In this document: piece by piece, positions 23,116 through 34,995 of the stretch
Layout of the letters: each line of letters begins with the position of its first letter
Position numbering within the stretch: position 1 is the stretch's first letter
NCBI RefSeq assembly: GCF_001680005.1
Contig: NC_033563.1
Span: forward strand, 806,001 to 870,000
DNA length: 64,000 bases
Origin: Plasmodium coatneyi
Lineage: Eukaryota; Apicomplexa; Aconoidasida; Haemosporida; Plasmodiidae
Reading direction: 5' to 3'
Position numbers and translations under genes: made by a program
Notes under the pieces: model-generated
What the model was told of the DNA's origin: nothing
Databases searched by the model: none
What the model saw: only the letters and a program-made list of their open reading frames with translations

Positions 23116-24362
23116 TTACCTCCTCAAACCAAAGTTGCTTCCATCACCACGTGTCCTTTCGTAGTCCCTGTAGCTATGGCGATAAATGTAGAATAGCGGG
23201 CATGCGAGAACAAGTGCTCCAGCAATCTGCAAAGGGGAAGGGGTGAAGATATAACTAATGCGGTGCTACAATCCGGAGGGATGCATCTGCGTACGGTTAC
23301 GCGGGGCTCCAACAACGTTAAGCGTTTCGCATCGATGATCACTCTTTGTCGTGCCACGCGAGGCACAAAAGAGGTTGCCTCCTCCTGGCCCACTTACGTA
23401 GTTCCCAATCAAGGTCGGTAGCAAGTTATTCAGGTAAACTTTGGACCACGTGACGTCCGTCTTAGCCATAAGGGCGAGGTTAAGTGTGTACATATTTGCG
23501 ATAATGTGCTCGTATCCTGCAATGGCAAATGCGTACACAGCGAAGAAGACACTAAAGACCATCCCGGACCCGTCCTTAATGGTTAGTACAAAATACACAG
23601 CTAGACAAACAAAGATGTTACAGCCAATTGCTAAACAGATGCACTGGATAAACGTGTGGTTTATTTTCTTCACCGCTATATCATTTAAAAACTGAAAAAT
23701 GTGATTCTTACTAATTTCTGTATGTTTTTGGAAGGCCCCTGATAGATGCGATACGAAGAAGGCAAAGGATACTGCGCCCACGTAGTTACCAAAGAGCGAT
23801 ATACTCATTACCCGTAGATACGCCAGGAGACTAATTTTCCTTTGAAGCAATGCTGTCGTCACGGCTAGGGTGTTCCCTGTGAACAGGTCCGATCCAGTCC
23901 CTATGATACACAGGAAAGCTATTGGAAAGGTGAATCCATACACGAAGGCGCTCATCGAGATGCCCACGTATTCTCTCAACTTGTGGTAGTAGAAGTGGCC
24001 GCCTGTAGGGGGTCGTGGTGGGGCATATTATAGGGGGAGCGACTTATCGAAAGAGTCAGCCACTTTAAGCAACGCAGCTACGAAATGGAAGAGGTGGAAA
24101 AATGGCTGAGCTGACAGTTGTCCATTTTGTGTGGCCAACTTCAATCCTCTCCCCCCTCGAGCATATAACCTGCTATCCCTGAGGCGTGCGCACAGACGCC
24201 GACGAAAACGCCAGCCAAAATGGCCTTGGCCAGCAACGACAAATTCGGGTAATGTGCCTTCCCCTTCCCATATTCAACACATCGAATGTACGACTCCTCA
24301 CTGGTGCTCACGGTCTTCACACTTATAGGGTCTATGATATATTTACTCTTACCCTTTGACAT
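23116..24362 (-). CDS. FNT: Formate-nitrite transporter (lactate/H+ symporter), FNT
   Basis: Three exons on the minus strand: 24362-24170, 24002-23398 and 23226-23116, giving 302 residues. Borders are consensus (AGCAG|GTTATA, CCTACAG|GC, CTAC|GTAAGT, TTTGCAG|ATT) and phases agree. FNT exports lactate with a proton across the parasite plasma membrane, relieving glycolytic acid load; it works as a pentamer of six-helix subunits. Family signs are the SYIRCVEYGK N-terminus, the AGVFVGVCAHASGIAGG helix, the GTGSDLFTGNTLAV loop (the region of the formate-family constriction and of the Gly that confers drug resistance when changed in P. falciparum), LFGNYVGAVSFAFF, and IAGYEHIIANMYTLNLAL with the conserved central His of the pore. 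The last exon encodes helix 6 and a short polar tail ending GLRR. The length matches the roughly 309-residue P. falciparum protein. Confidence 0.93.
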
Positions 24363-24555
24363 TTTAAGTGGGATGGGGTGGAAAAAGGTATGGTAGAAAA
24401 GGAAAGAGAAGAAATAAGATCAAAGTTGGGAAGCAAAAAAGCGGAAGAGCAAGAAAAGAGGAGCAGGAAGAAAGGCCAAAAAAGAAACCTTCTTCAATAA
24501 GCGGAAATCATTCACCTTGGCTGTAATTACAAATGGGGCAACAAATCAGGGAGAG

Positions 24556-24596
<41 letters not shown>

Positions 24597-26413
24597 TGCT
24601 TGAAGGGTTGCTACATTGCCCCTATATCGAATAGGAAAAAAAAAAAAAAAAAAAAAAAACGACTCAGTGGGGAAGTGGTTGACACATGCGCACGAGAGTA
24701 TACGTCGCCGTTTCGCCATGAGCATGTTGTTATAAATTATTTGCGCACTCCTTGTAACAGTTAGTGGGTCATTGCTTTCACGCAACTGTTTCCATGCAAC
24801 AACTCCTTTTGCAGTAACTACCTTTGCAGTAACTACCTTTGCAGTAACTACTTTTGCAGTAACTGCTTTTGCAGGAACTACTTTTGTGCCCCTTTTTTAT
24901 TGGGAGGCACGCTGAGGTGGGTGAAGCCCAAAAACTGACGCATCGAACCGCGTAAAAGAGAGGTGCTACAAAAATATGCGTGAGGCTAGTGTAGCTCACC
25001 CGAATGCAAACGCAGCAAATGAATGTGTTACGCCCCATTTGTATTATGTGCACGGAGATGGGTACAACGGGGCAGGGGAGGACCAATGGGACCTTACCTA
25101 TGCAATGCAACTGTGCCGACGTTGCAGCATCAATGTGGGGGAGGAAACGGATGAAAGCCCACCCCACTGTTCGATATGAAACAATTTGCCACAAATATTG
25201 AAAGGGGGTGCAAAATGAAAAGTTTAAAAAAAAATTAGTCCCAATTTTAAAACGGGTTTTCTTTTGTGACCCTCCCCCCGAATGGTTGCCTTGCACTGAG
25301 ACGTGTCGCATGCATGTTCCTTTCGCATACACATACTAAAGGCACGTTTCTGCTTTGCACCTTTTGCTAATGCGAACGGTTTACTTTGGCCAGGTGCATA
25401 ACACAATCGGTCGGTCGGTCCGTTGGTCATGCGGGCATATATGTGTGCGCTCCGCTGTTCCTATTTCATATCCCCCCAACGTGGGAGAGAAGCACGAACA
25501 AGGAGTGTACCATCATGCGTGGGCACTCAATAAGGACACAGTCTCACAAAGGAACACTTAACTGTGGTTTATTCCACTTGCAATGGATACACATTTACAG
25601 GGCTGTGGTACGCTCGCGTGGGTGTCACCTCAACCGCTATTGCGTTAAAACGTGTTAAAATTGATATATCTATTGGGGGACTGCACAAGGGGGAATACAA
25701 CCCCTGGGAAAGAGAAAAGGTACACCAATTTTGTGGTGTTTACTGACTGCTCATTTTTTTTTGTTTTACCTGCTTACGACTCACCTCCACACCTTGAGAG
25801 GGCAACTCATATTTAATACTCACTCTTACGTGTCGGCTACACCGCCACAGTGGGCTTCTTCCTCTAACGGGTCATCCACACTGCCCCATCACATGTGCAT
25901 CCAACTTGTGTGAAGGAAAAAAAAAAAAAAAAAAAAAAAATGAACGGATGGATGGATGGATGAATGAATGGGCTAACATCCAATTGCACAGACATAGGTC
26001 AAATGTTATTGGCAGCTGCACAGAAACGTGTGGGAGATCCACCCAAAACTCATCGACTAGACAACGATCTGTGAGAAGGAGAGGGGCACATTCCCTTTCG
26101 CATGATTGGTTCCCCGAGAGAACCACGTTTGGCACAAAAACTGCTCTCTTAATTTGTCACGTGAATTTCCATTCTGTACGGATTTGCCTCCACATGGGAG
26201 CATGCACAGGAGGAAGCGCGCCCGGGGATAGACGGCACGTCAACTGGTTCGCTACGTCAACGTAGGACCCGGGCAGAGGGAATTATTTGTTCCATTCGGT
26301 GGAAAACCTGGGCGGCGTGGGAACCTAACTCCTTTTTTACACCACACCAGTGTGTTCCTTTTTAGGGGGGAGACAAAAATTTTTTCTTTCTCCCAATTGG
26401 GTGGCCCAATTGG

Positions 26414-26445
<32 letters not shown>

Positions 26446-27293
26446 CCTTTTTTTTTTTTTTTTTGCGCGCACCTCTCACGCAAATTCCCCAGTCACACAC
26501 ACGTCTGCACCATTTAATTTCCGCGTTCTGCTTGGACATTTTATTTATTTTATTTTTTTTTTCTTTTCAATTCTGCCTTTTCATTTTTCACCATCTTCGT
26601 CGCCTCCCCTTCTATGTGCCCTTATGCTGGCAATGCTATTTTTGTGAGTAAAACGGAAGGAGCGCATCGCGGTTCACCCACTGGGGAAGCGAAAGGAAAC
26701 ACCGACCGAGGAATTACAAGTGTGGATGCCAAAACAGAGGAACCCACATGGGAAATTCTTCCGGTGAAATGCTTCCAGTGAAACGCTAAGTACGACCTGT
26801 GCGCAGAACTAAAAATGCACTTGGTGCCAATGCGCTGAATTTGGCCGGGGCGAAAGCGGAAGCCGTGCTATACCACGTCGCGTGCATGCGTGTAAATATT
26901 CTCTCTCTTCTGCCCCGTGGTTGCACATTTGCTGCTTCTTGTGGCAACCTTCTTTTGCGTACCACAAGGCGTGCGGGGGGGTACCCGAAAGTTCGATCAC
27001 CAATCGTCCCCCCAAACTTATGGGTCTCGCCCACCCCATCATCCAGTTCGCCGCGTACCCTTCTTACAGAAGTTTAGCAGTTGCAAACGGAGGGGAAATC
27101 CATCACCAGGTGGGGAAGAACCCTACACATGTTAGGCGGGGAGTCCCAACGGAAGACACAACACACGGGTTGAGTTCATTTGGGTCCCCTTCTACCCCCT
27201 GCATTGTACCCCCTTTTATTGTGACGTCGCCATATTTGCAGCTGCGCCCACCCCCCCTCAGGCAACCACGCAACAACCTAGACAGACGAACCA
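24363..27293. other. Long divergent intergenic region, no convincing gene
   Basis: 2.9 kb between FNT (-) and the YOP1-like gene (+). It contains very long poly-A tracts (24554-24594 and 24633-24658), poly-T tracts (26420-26464), a 15-bp tandem repeat (24797-24886) and a GGAT/GAAT tetranucleotide stretch (25943-25970). Short open frames here are homopolymer-derived or overlap on opposite strands. Confidence 0.5.
24797..24886 (+). repeat. 15-bp tandem repeat, about six units
   Basis: Units of GCAGTAACTACCTTT with minor changes (CTTTT, GGAACT, AACTGC variants). It lies in the FNT upstream region; it could be read as Cys/Ser/Tyr repeats on the minus strand but without other signs of coding. Confidence 0.8.
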
Positions 27294-28092
27294 ATGAAGG
27301 GAAAACTATATTCCAAGCATAAAGACAAGGATCATGAGAGGTACGGAGGAGGGGGCAGCTCCCAAAATATGAATGCCCTGAAAAGGCTCTCCTCCAAAAT
27401 CCTCGGGGATTCAATGAGCAATTTCTACCTGAGTCAAACATTGGATAAGATAGACGAGCATGTGAAGCAGTACCCCTTTTTAGATGACCTGGGGAAGAAG
27501 TATGGGATCAAGCCCTCCTACGTGGTTGTGGGTTTCGGTGGGTTTCTCTTGCTCTCCCTTATCTTGGGTTGGGGCGCGGCCCTCATTTGTAACGTCGTTG
27601 GTTTTGCCTACCCAGGTGAGGCTGCACTTTGCGTAGCGTGTAGCGTCTCCATCGAAAACGTGTTTGCTTTCCCCGTAATAAACGTGTTGCTTCTGCACCC
27701 TACAATGCCGCTTTTCCCTCCCTCGCGCAGCCTACCAGTCATTCAAAGCAGTCGAATCGCAATGCAAAGACGAAACGAAGTTGTGGCTGACCTACTGGGT
27801 GGTCTACTCTCTCTTCTTTTTTTTCGAGTACCTCATCGATATTATCTTATTTTGGGTCCCTTTTTACTATTTGCTGAAGCTCCTGTTCCTCCTCTACCTG
27901 TACATGCCCCAAGTGAGGGGTGCGGAAACTGTCTACAATTACATCATACGTCCCATCCTGCTGAAGCATGAGAAGACGATAGACGACACGGTGCAGAAGA
28001 TTAGCCAGACGGCTACCAGCCACCTGACCCAAATCACGGGAAACCTAACCGAGAAGCTCGTCCATGACGGGATTCGCCGGCGAAACATCTGA
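27294..28092 (+). CDS. YOP1L: YOP1/REEP (TB2/DP1/HVA22) family ER membrane-shaping protein
   Basis: Exons 27294-27615 and 27731-28092 give 227 residues; the join is phase 1 (CCCAG|GTGAGG ... CGCGCAG|CC). The TB2/DP1/HVA22 domain spans about residues 75-180: a hydrophobic hairpin (SYVVVGFGGFLLLSLILGWG), the signature ICNVVGFAYPAYQSFKAVES, then a C-K-D-E-T-K-LWLTYWVVYSLF stretch and two more hydrophobic hairpin segments (ILFWVPFYYLLKLLFLLYLY). The tail is amphipathic and helical. These proteins wedge into the ER membrane and form tubules, and act in vesicle transport. It has no signal peptide, as usual for the family. It is the last conserved core gene before the antigen cluster. Confidence 0.92.
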
Positions 28093-30475
28093 ACAGGGAA
28101 ACAGGCTAGCACTGCGGAACAGCCACCATTGCAACAACCATCATTGGAACAGTGATAATTGGGACAGTTATAATTGGAGACCCCCCCGCTTGGTCACCAT
28201 CGATATAGGAAAAAACTAGCACCTACATGATTATCGCAAACGCAGCATTTATTGGCCACTTTGCGACGGCAATTTTTTTTCACCACCCAAATGACGCTAT
28301 TTTCGATTGAGCCCACCGGGGGATCGGTGGCAAGATAAAGAACGGTGCGATGTTATGCGACATCCCTCCTCAGGGGCGTGTTAACACAGACAGGTGATCT
28401 CCCCCTCCACCTCCACCTCCACCTCGGGGTTGAAACACCCCACCTCTTAACCCCTCAATGCATGTCTCACCCTACGTGCGTCACACATTTTGAAGATTTT
28501 AAAATGGGGGGAATGTCTTTCCACATGAGGAGAGACGTGCACACAAAAATTTTTTTTTTTTGATACGCATTTTTTGTTGGCTGTGTTCCCCGAGCGCAGG
28601 CTAAGTTATTTCCACTCTCCTTCCATCATATAGTGTTCGTCTCCTTCTGCTTCTCCTCCTCTTCTTCCTTTTTTTTCTTTTTTTTTTTTTTTTTTGGTTA
28701 AGAATATTTCCACAGTTAGGTTACCTTTTTAAATTTGATCTGTCGTGCAGGCATGCATGTGCGCATGCGAAAAGGGGGGGTACAGCTTGGTAGAGGCCAG
28801 GCAGTTGGATGGATGGATGGGTGTTCGTTCCCCCACCTACCCTTACGCACAAAAGGGCACAGTTCCTTCCATGGGGGAGATCAATGAAGAGGGGGTACCC
28901 ATGCTCATCGGAAACTCAATGAGAAGGAGTTCGGGGGTGGTGGTGGTGAATTCTATTCATTATATGTCTGCATGATTGCGCGGGAAACATGAAGTTTAAT
29001 GTGTGTGTCTACCCCCCCTCCCCACACATGAATTATGTTCTCGCCCTTCCCCTATGCGAACCTCATATTTACCATCTAAGAAAAGATTAGTATACGAGTT
29101 ATTGGAGGATATTTCTTTAAAAGTGGGTTCACACCCAATGTACATATTTGCATGGAAAAAAGTGTAAGAGAAAAATTTCTAACGGGACTAATTCTGCCTA
29201 TCAGGTTCATATGAAGAATTCTTTTCTCTGGAAGAAGGGAGTTCGCTAAGTGTTCCTTAAGAGGAAAGGGGTGAATGGACTTCCACTCGGGGGGAATGTG
29301 CTGTAATAGATTTTCCCTTTAGAGGAAGATGATGGCTGCGGAAAGTGGGCGCACATAAATCCATGGGGAAATAATGTTAGAGAGGGGGGAGGAGAAGAAA
29401 ATTCCCCCCCATAATGTACACAACGTTGTGTGTATATGAATATACACTACTTGTAATATACCCATCAGGGAGATGGGAAGGGAGGAGGTGTAAAATGAAT
29501 TCTGTAATGTGCACATAGATTAAAAAAAAGGAAAGTAGAGAAGAGGAACGCAGATAGTATAATATATTTGTTCTGTTTAAGTTACCTGTAGTGTAATTAT
29601 GAAGGAAGAAGGAATGAAGGAAGATGGAGGTAGGAAGGAGGAAGGATGGAATGAGAATTAAGGAATGAGAGTGAAGGAAAGAGGAAGGAAGATGTAGAGG
29701 AAGCAAGGAAAGTGAAATAAAGAGATTGAAGGAAAAAGATTGAAAAAAATAGAGTGAAGGATAGAGAAAGAGAAATTACTATATAAGGTGTACTGTGAAT
29801 TGAGGGAGAAGGATAGCTCAAATAAGGGAAAGTGGCCCACCTAATATTGTAAATGAAATATTTATGATACATTTAACGAAAGGGAAGGAAAGAAAAGGGA
29901 ATATTATTAATACCTTGTAAAGATTTTTTCCTTAAGCCAAAATTATGCCAATAATAACAATAATAACTGAGGAAAGGGAAGGGAAGAGAAGAGAAGATGC
30001 ACATAGTGTAGTAGTAATAAGATGTTGTACGAATAATAATCATACACAATTTCAAATATAATGTATTGCAGTGTAGTAGTAGTGTAGTATAGTGTAGTGT
30101 GTGTGTGTGGAATAAAGTGCATACATAAACAAATTTTGATTAATTTGACATTTTTTTTCTTTTTTTTGACTTCTTTTTTCCTCTTTTACTTTGGTCATTT
30201 CATAATATTTTGTACATACTTTTTTAACTTAACTATATATATATATGCTAAGTCAATATATGCGTATAGTGTATTATCATAGTTTGGGAAGTTAAAGATT
30301 ACGTATTTTTTAAAAAGGGGGAAAAAAGAATAAAAATTTTAATACTTATCTATTAATTATAATTCCTGTGGAGGAAACAGGCAAAATCCTAAGAAGTATG
30401 TTCCGTATAAATGTATAAGGGGAAAGCATTCTGAGATTAGTTTATTACATACAGAAGAATATGTACACATAAACA
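28093..30475. other. Gene-free transition to the antigen cluster
   Basis: 2.4 kb without a supported gene. Up to about 29.0 kb the base composition is like the core; from there it becomes A-rich and purine-biased (gaaggaag runs at 29600-29760). A GGAT repeat lies at about 28807-28822 and an AT dinucleotide stretch near 30236-30245. The end acts as the KIR-1 upstream region, with an AC repeat in the first KIR-1 intron at 30553-30571. Confidence 0.5.
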
Positions 30476-33326
30476 ATGGCGTGCAAACTACAGGTTAGTT
30501 ATTCCCTTACATAGGGTATGGATAAATATGATGAATACAATATTGTATATGTACACACACACACACACACATTGAAATAATAATAATATTAATATGCAGG
30601 AATGCATGGTAATATACATCAATACGTACTCCACTTCCTTGGTCAATTTTACATTCTTAGGGCACAGACACAAGTAAATTACCTTCTGTAAAAATGTACG
30701 ATGAATTGGACATAGAAAAAAGAACAAGTTGTACACTCGGGAGGGGGAAGATGAACAGTACACTGGAACAGAATGTGAAAAATTCATTACAATCGTACCA
30801 AGGGCAAAATTGGAATTTGGTCCCTACAATTGTACAGAACTACTGTGTAGCATGTAACAGTACAGGGGGAGGGGAGTTCGCTTCTTTGTCCGATGATGAA
30901 CGTTACAGCTTTTTTTACTATTGGTTAGGTACTAAAGTAAAGGAAGACTTTCAGAACTTCTCTCCCTCAATGGTTATGAAGACAATTTATAAGGTTCTGG
31001 AGGATTTCAATCCTACATGTGATTGTAAAAATCTATACGGAGATATTTTGAAGGATCGATTCGACGAGGCTAAAGTACTATATGATTGGTACTATAACTA
31101 TAAGAAGCTGAAGAAAGACCCGGAGTGTTATAAATATTGCAATAATAACAGGTGCGAGCAGTCCTACAGCAAAGCTGAATCAACATATAACAAAGTAAGT
31201 CCAGAATGCAAAACCACTCTTGGAGATAAATATTGTCCCAATTTTAAAACGAACCCTAAGAAGGACGAATTTCAGCCACCGCAGAAATTAAACTGCTCCA
31301 CACCCCTTCCCCAACCAGCACGATCAGCATCATCATCACCACAGGTAGTACAAATTATTTTTCCATTTAGAATAAATATGATGCATACACAATATTATGA
31401 ATATTATGCATATTATAAATATTATAAATTGTATGAATATGATGCATACAACATTATAAATGTTATGAATATTATGCATACAATATTCTATGCGCAATGT
31501 AATAAGGAAATGTGTAAGGAACGTACATGTGGAAAGCACTTACTTCCTATATATTTTTACCCCTGTTCAATTCTATATATTTTATTTAGGGGAAAGGAGC
31601 TCCGGGTAAGTTACCTTCAGAGGAAGTGTACTCTGCATTTGAGAATTCTAGTGCGTGTTCCTTAGCGACCAGTAGTCAAGGGTGTAGTGCAAAATTAATA
31701 GAGGAAGTTAAGAGTGCATTAACAACACTCAATATTAATGATGGGAACTTACCTAGGGAAATTGTAGAAGCTTACTGTCACGCTTGTATCGAGAAGCAGG
31801 ACGGGGGGATTCCAGAGTACTATAAACCCTGCCATTTCTTATGGTATTGGTTAGGTGACAAAATAAATAAGGGGAATTTTCCGAATAGTGGCTCTCTCTC
31901 AATGGTTATGGGGGCAATTTATGGTAAGCTGAAAGATTCCATATACGGATGTACGTGCACTCCTATATACTCTAGTATTACCAAAGAAAGGTTCCCACAG
32001 GCTAAAATACTATTCGATTATTACTATAACTATAATAAAATGCAGGACAGTGCGGAGCTTACTACACATTGTGGTAGTGCAGAATACCAGCAGTCCTGGG
32101 AAAGAGCCCAAACAACATATTCAGACTTAAATGGAAAGTGCGGAGGAATTGCCGGAGAACCATATTGTGCAAAATTTGAAAGTGAGAAAAGTAAGAATGG
32201 GGAATTCGCGGAACCTAAAAAATTGGAGTGCCTCGTAAGGCAAGCATCCCTCTCAGGTAGGGAGGGATCTGACGATGTGGCAGCAGGTAAGACAAATAAA
32301 GGAGAAAGAGGAGGTAGGGCATATAACAAATATGCATAATTCGAAAGTGTTATTAAAGAGTGAAAAAAAACATACAGAAAAGGGAAAGTGCACCTACAAC
32401 ATTCCTTGCGTCCATTGACTCTTGATTACAATAAAACTGCTTTTCCATGTTTAATTTTTATACGTAGCAGAAGTTCCTGGTGTCTCAGGTTCTTCCGGTC
32501 CAGGTAGTACTGGACACCAGTCTCCTGGTTCCTCTGGACCCGGTTCTACGGGAACCTGGAATCCAGGTTCTTCCGGTACCGGTTCTACGGGAACTTGGAA
32601 TCCAGGTTCTTCTGGTTCCGGTTCTACAGGACCACAGGGGCCACCACAACAGGGTAGTAATAAACCCCAAGGTCCACCTCCCCCAGGAAAACCGCAAGGA
32701 CCACCACAACAAGGTGGTAAAAGACCACAAGGTCCACCTCCTCCAGGTAGACCACGAGGACCACCACAACAGGGAATACTACCAATTACATCTGTCTCTT
32801 CCGGAATGGATAGTACCACTATTGGTGGTGGTGCTGCTGCTGGGGCAGCAGCAATAGGATTACCAGCACTTGCTTTCTATCTATATAAGGTAAGTACACT
32901 TAACACAGGAAATATGTATAATAACACTTATTAATATTTTCCTACCTATGTAAAAAATGAATGCATAGAATAAATGTAAAAAATGGAATGTAGGAAAAAA
33001 ATGGAATGCTTAAAATATGAGCAGTAATGTAGATATATATTCTACACACACTTATTCCTACCTCCCGTTCTTTTCTCTTATTTTAGTATACTTCCTTATT
33101 TTCTGACTTACGTAACACCTTCTTTGGAGGTGGAGGAACGAGGAGCAGCAATAATAAAAGTAGGAGAATAAAAAGATCATTAGTACGCAAGTTAAATAAG
33201 GAGAATGAATATGATTCTTCTCCATTTGACTCAACAACAGTAGATTCAGAACCTGACTTAACGGAAGAGGATGATGGTGATTCTACAGAACATTCTACGT
33301 TATATTCTGTTCCTTATATTAGATAA
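30476..33326 (+). CDS. KIR: KIR antigen with two KIR domains and a host-like stalk (KIR-1)
   Basis: Five exons: 30476-30493, 30661-31344, 31590-32286, 32468-32889 and 33087-33326, in frame throughout, 686 residues. KIR proteins are variant surface antigens of infected red cells in P. knowlesi. Exons 2 and 3 each encode one KIR domain (YDELD...; QNYCVACN/EAYCHACI; SDDERYSFFYYWLG and CHFLWYWLGDKI; YDWYYNYKK and FDYYYNYNK; conserved Cys pairs), so the domain is duplicated by exon. Exon 4 holds a Gly/Ser/Pro-rich stalk and a transmembrane helix (GAAAGAAAIGLPALAFYLYK). Exon 5 is the cytoplasmic tail: YTSLFSDLRNTF, a basic cluster, then an acidic end. There is no signal peptide, as usual for KIR. 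The stalk is locally GC-rich and reads like two host proteins (separate entries). Confidence 0.88.
32485..32631 (+). other. Fibrinogen alpha-chain-like 13-residue repeats in KIR-1 stalk
   Basis: Within KIR-1 exon 4, about 49 codons read as 13-residue repeats of the type GSSGTGSTGTWNP. The tandem repeats of the fibrinogen alpha-chain connector (alpha-C region) have the same period and the same GSTGTWNPGSS core. The likeness is from memory of the mammalian protein and untested. Confidence 0.75.
32632..32775 (+). other. Salivary proline-rich-protein-like repeats in KIR-1 stalk
   Basis: Directly after the fibrinogen-like part, 48 codons read PQGPPQQG, then KPQGPPPPGKPQGPPQQG, then RPQGPPPPGRPRGPPQQG. 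This is the repeat of primate basic and acidic salivary proline-rich proteins (PRB/PRH). It could in principle arise from simple-sequence expansion, but the period and the GKPQGPP spacer match closely. Confidence 0.65.
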
Positions 33327-34395
33327 GTCCTTCTCATTCTAAAAGAAGAAGGGAAAAAAAAAGAAGGAAAGAAAGGAAAGGGAACAAAAAATAATGGAGG
33401 GAAGGAACACAATAAGCTAGAAATGGAACATGCTACTGATAATGTTCCATCCACGGAAGGTAGTAGAAGCAACACCTAAGCAACAAACTATATGAGCAGG
33501 TCCACAGGACAAATCGTTTAACAGTTAAGTTGTGGATGCTAATCCTTTGGCAACAATGGTGGTGGTTTGTTCTTGAGGAATTTTTACGTACACACAAACA
33601 GAAACAGAATTTTCACTCTTTCTCTTCTGAACAGAAAAAATGTGTGTGCGTGTGATAAGGAATTGTATATTTTGGGATCATTCATTACAAAGCACACTTT
33701 GACATAATTATTATGTGGGCATATACATAGAACTGTATTGCGACAATAATATTTGATTTTTTTCATTATGAAACGATGTATATACTGTGCTACAGCATTT
33801 GTACTATTTGCTATTTTTTCCTTTTCCTATTTTTTTCCTTCTGCTTCCCAAAAGTTAATGATTTTGTACATTCCAGTATGCTTCTCTTTCTTTTTTTCCA
33901 TTCTTCCTCTTTCTTTCTTTTTCATTCTTCCATACTTACTTCTTAAAAGAAAAAAGTCTTTTAACCTCTTTTTTTCTTTTATATATATTCTCTTCTTTAA
34001 AAAGAAGAAAAAGAACAAAAAACAGAAATTGGCTAAAGAAGAAAAAAAAGAAAAGAGAAAACAAGGAAGAAAATAATGAAGGAACGTAATTCCTTCCCTC
34101 CTTCTTCCTTCTTTCTACTTCCTTCCTTCTTCTTTTAGGAAGAATGTAGTGCATAAAGGAAAATGTAAAAAAAGTGCAGTACATGGGTAGAATGTATACG
34201 AAAAGGAAGGAGGCAATGGTTGTGTTCTCTCTCTCTCTTTCTTTTCTTCTTAGGAAAGTGCAATGCATAAAGGAAGAAGGGAAAATTGTTTTCTTTCTTT
34301 TCTTAAAGAAAAAAAGAAAAATTTTAAAAAAAAGTAAAAGAAGGAAATAAAAAAGAAAAAAGGAGAAAAAATGTTTTTCGCAAAAAGAAAAAATG

Positions 34396-34427
<32 letters not shown>

Positions 34428-34995
34428 GAAAAGAAAAGAGGATTAAAGGGCAAAAAAAAGGGAGGAAGATAGGAAAGGGCGCATGCGCAGAATTTTTCTG
34501 TTTTCGTTTTTCCCTAAAGAAAAAAATAAAAAAACAAGAACAACAAATAAAGGAAGAAAGAATAAAAAAAGAACAAAAAAAAAAAAAAAAAAGAGAACAG
34601 GAGAATAATGAATGGAATTAGAAGAAAAAGGGGGGTTTAAAAAAGAAGAAAAAGATTTAAAGAGGAAAAAGAAAAAATTCAAAGAAAAAAGCCGGAAGAA
34701 AAACTAGGAGGAAAGGAACCATAAAAGGGGAAAAAGACGACGAATGTGAATAAAGGACGATTATAGAGAAGGAAATGAAAGGACGGAAAAATTGAAAGAA
34801 GGAAGAAAATAAGGAAAAAGAAGGAAAAGAAGCGAAAGTAAAAAATGAAAAATCCTGCACTTTTGTATGAATCAGTCAAAAAATGAAGATTAGAACCTAA
34901 AGAATGTACGTTGTACACATACTACGTAATGATGTAATACTCTTCCTACTTTGATAAGTAACGCTTCCATTGAATAGTGTGATAAAAAAAAAAAA
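33327..34995. repeat. KIR-to-SICAvar intergenic block shared with other loci
   Basis: No gene. The left part (about 33420-33900: cgacaataatattt, attatgaaacgatgtatatac, cattccagtatgcttctc) is repeated downstream of KIR-3 (about 57840-58260) and partly downstream of SICAvar-1 (about 42950-43190). The right part (about 34080-34500: gaagaatgtagtgcataaagg, gcgcatgcgcagaattt) recurs at about 43440-43870 and 58490-58640. The rest is purine-rich simple sequence leading to SICAvar-1. Confidence 0.7.

Noticed and set aside
24546..24785. Minus-strand Phe-rich frame near 24.6 kb
   Set aside because: Consists largely of poly-A tracts read as Phe; no gene support.
29319..29872. Overlapping minus-strand frames with hydrophobic Ser/Phe/Leu composition
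   Set aside because: They are produced by GGAAGGAA-type purine repeats read on the opposite strand; no splice structure or family pattern.
32480..32857. Alternative frame over the KIR-1 stalk (Val/Leu/Pro-rich, + strand, with an ATG)
   Set aside because: The in-phase frame continues from exon 3, encodes the repeats and the transmembrane helix and ends at the shared donor; the other is a shadow.
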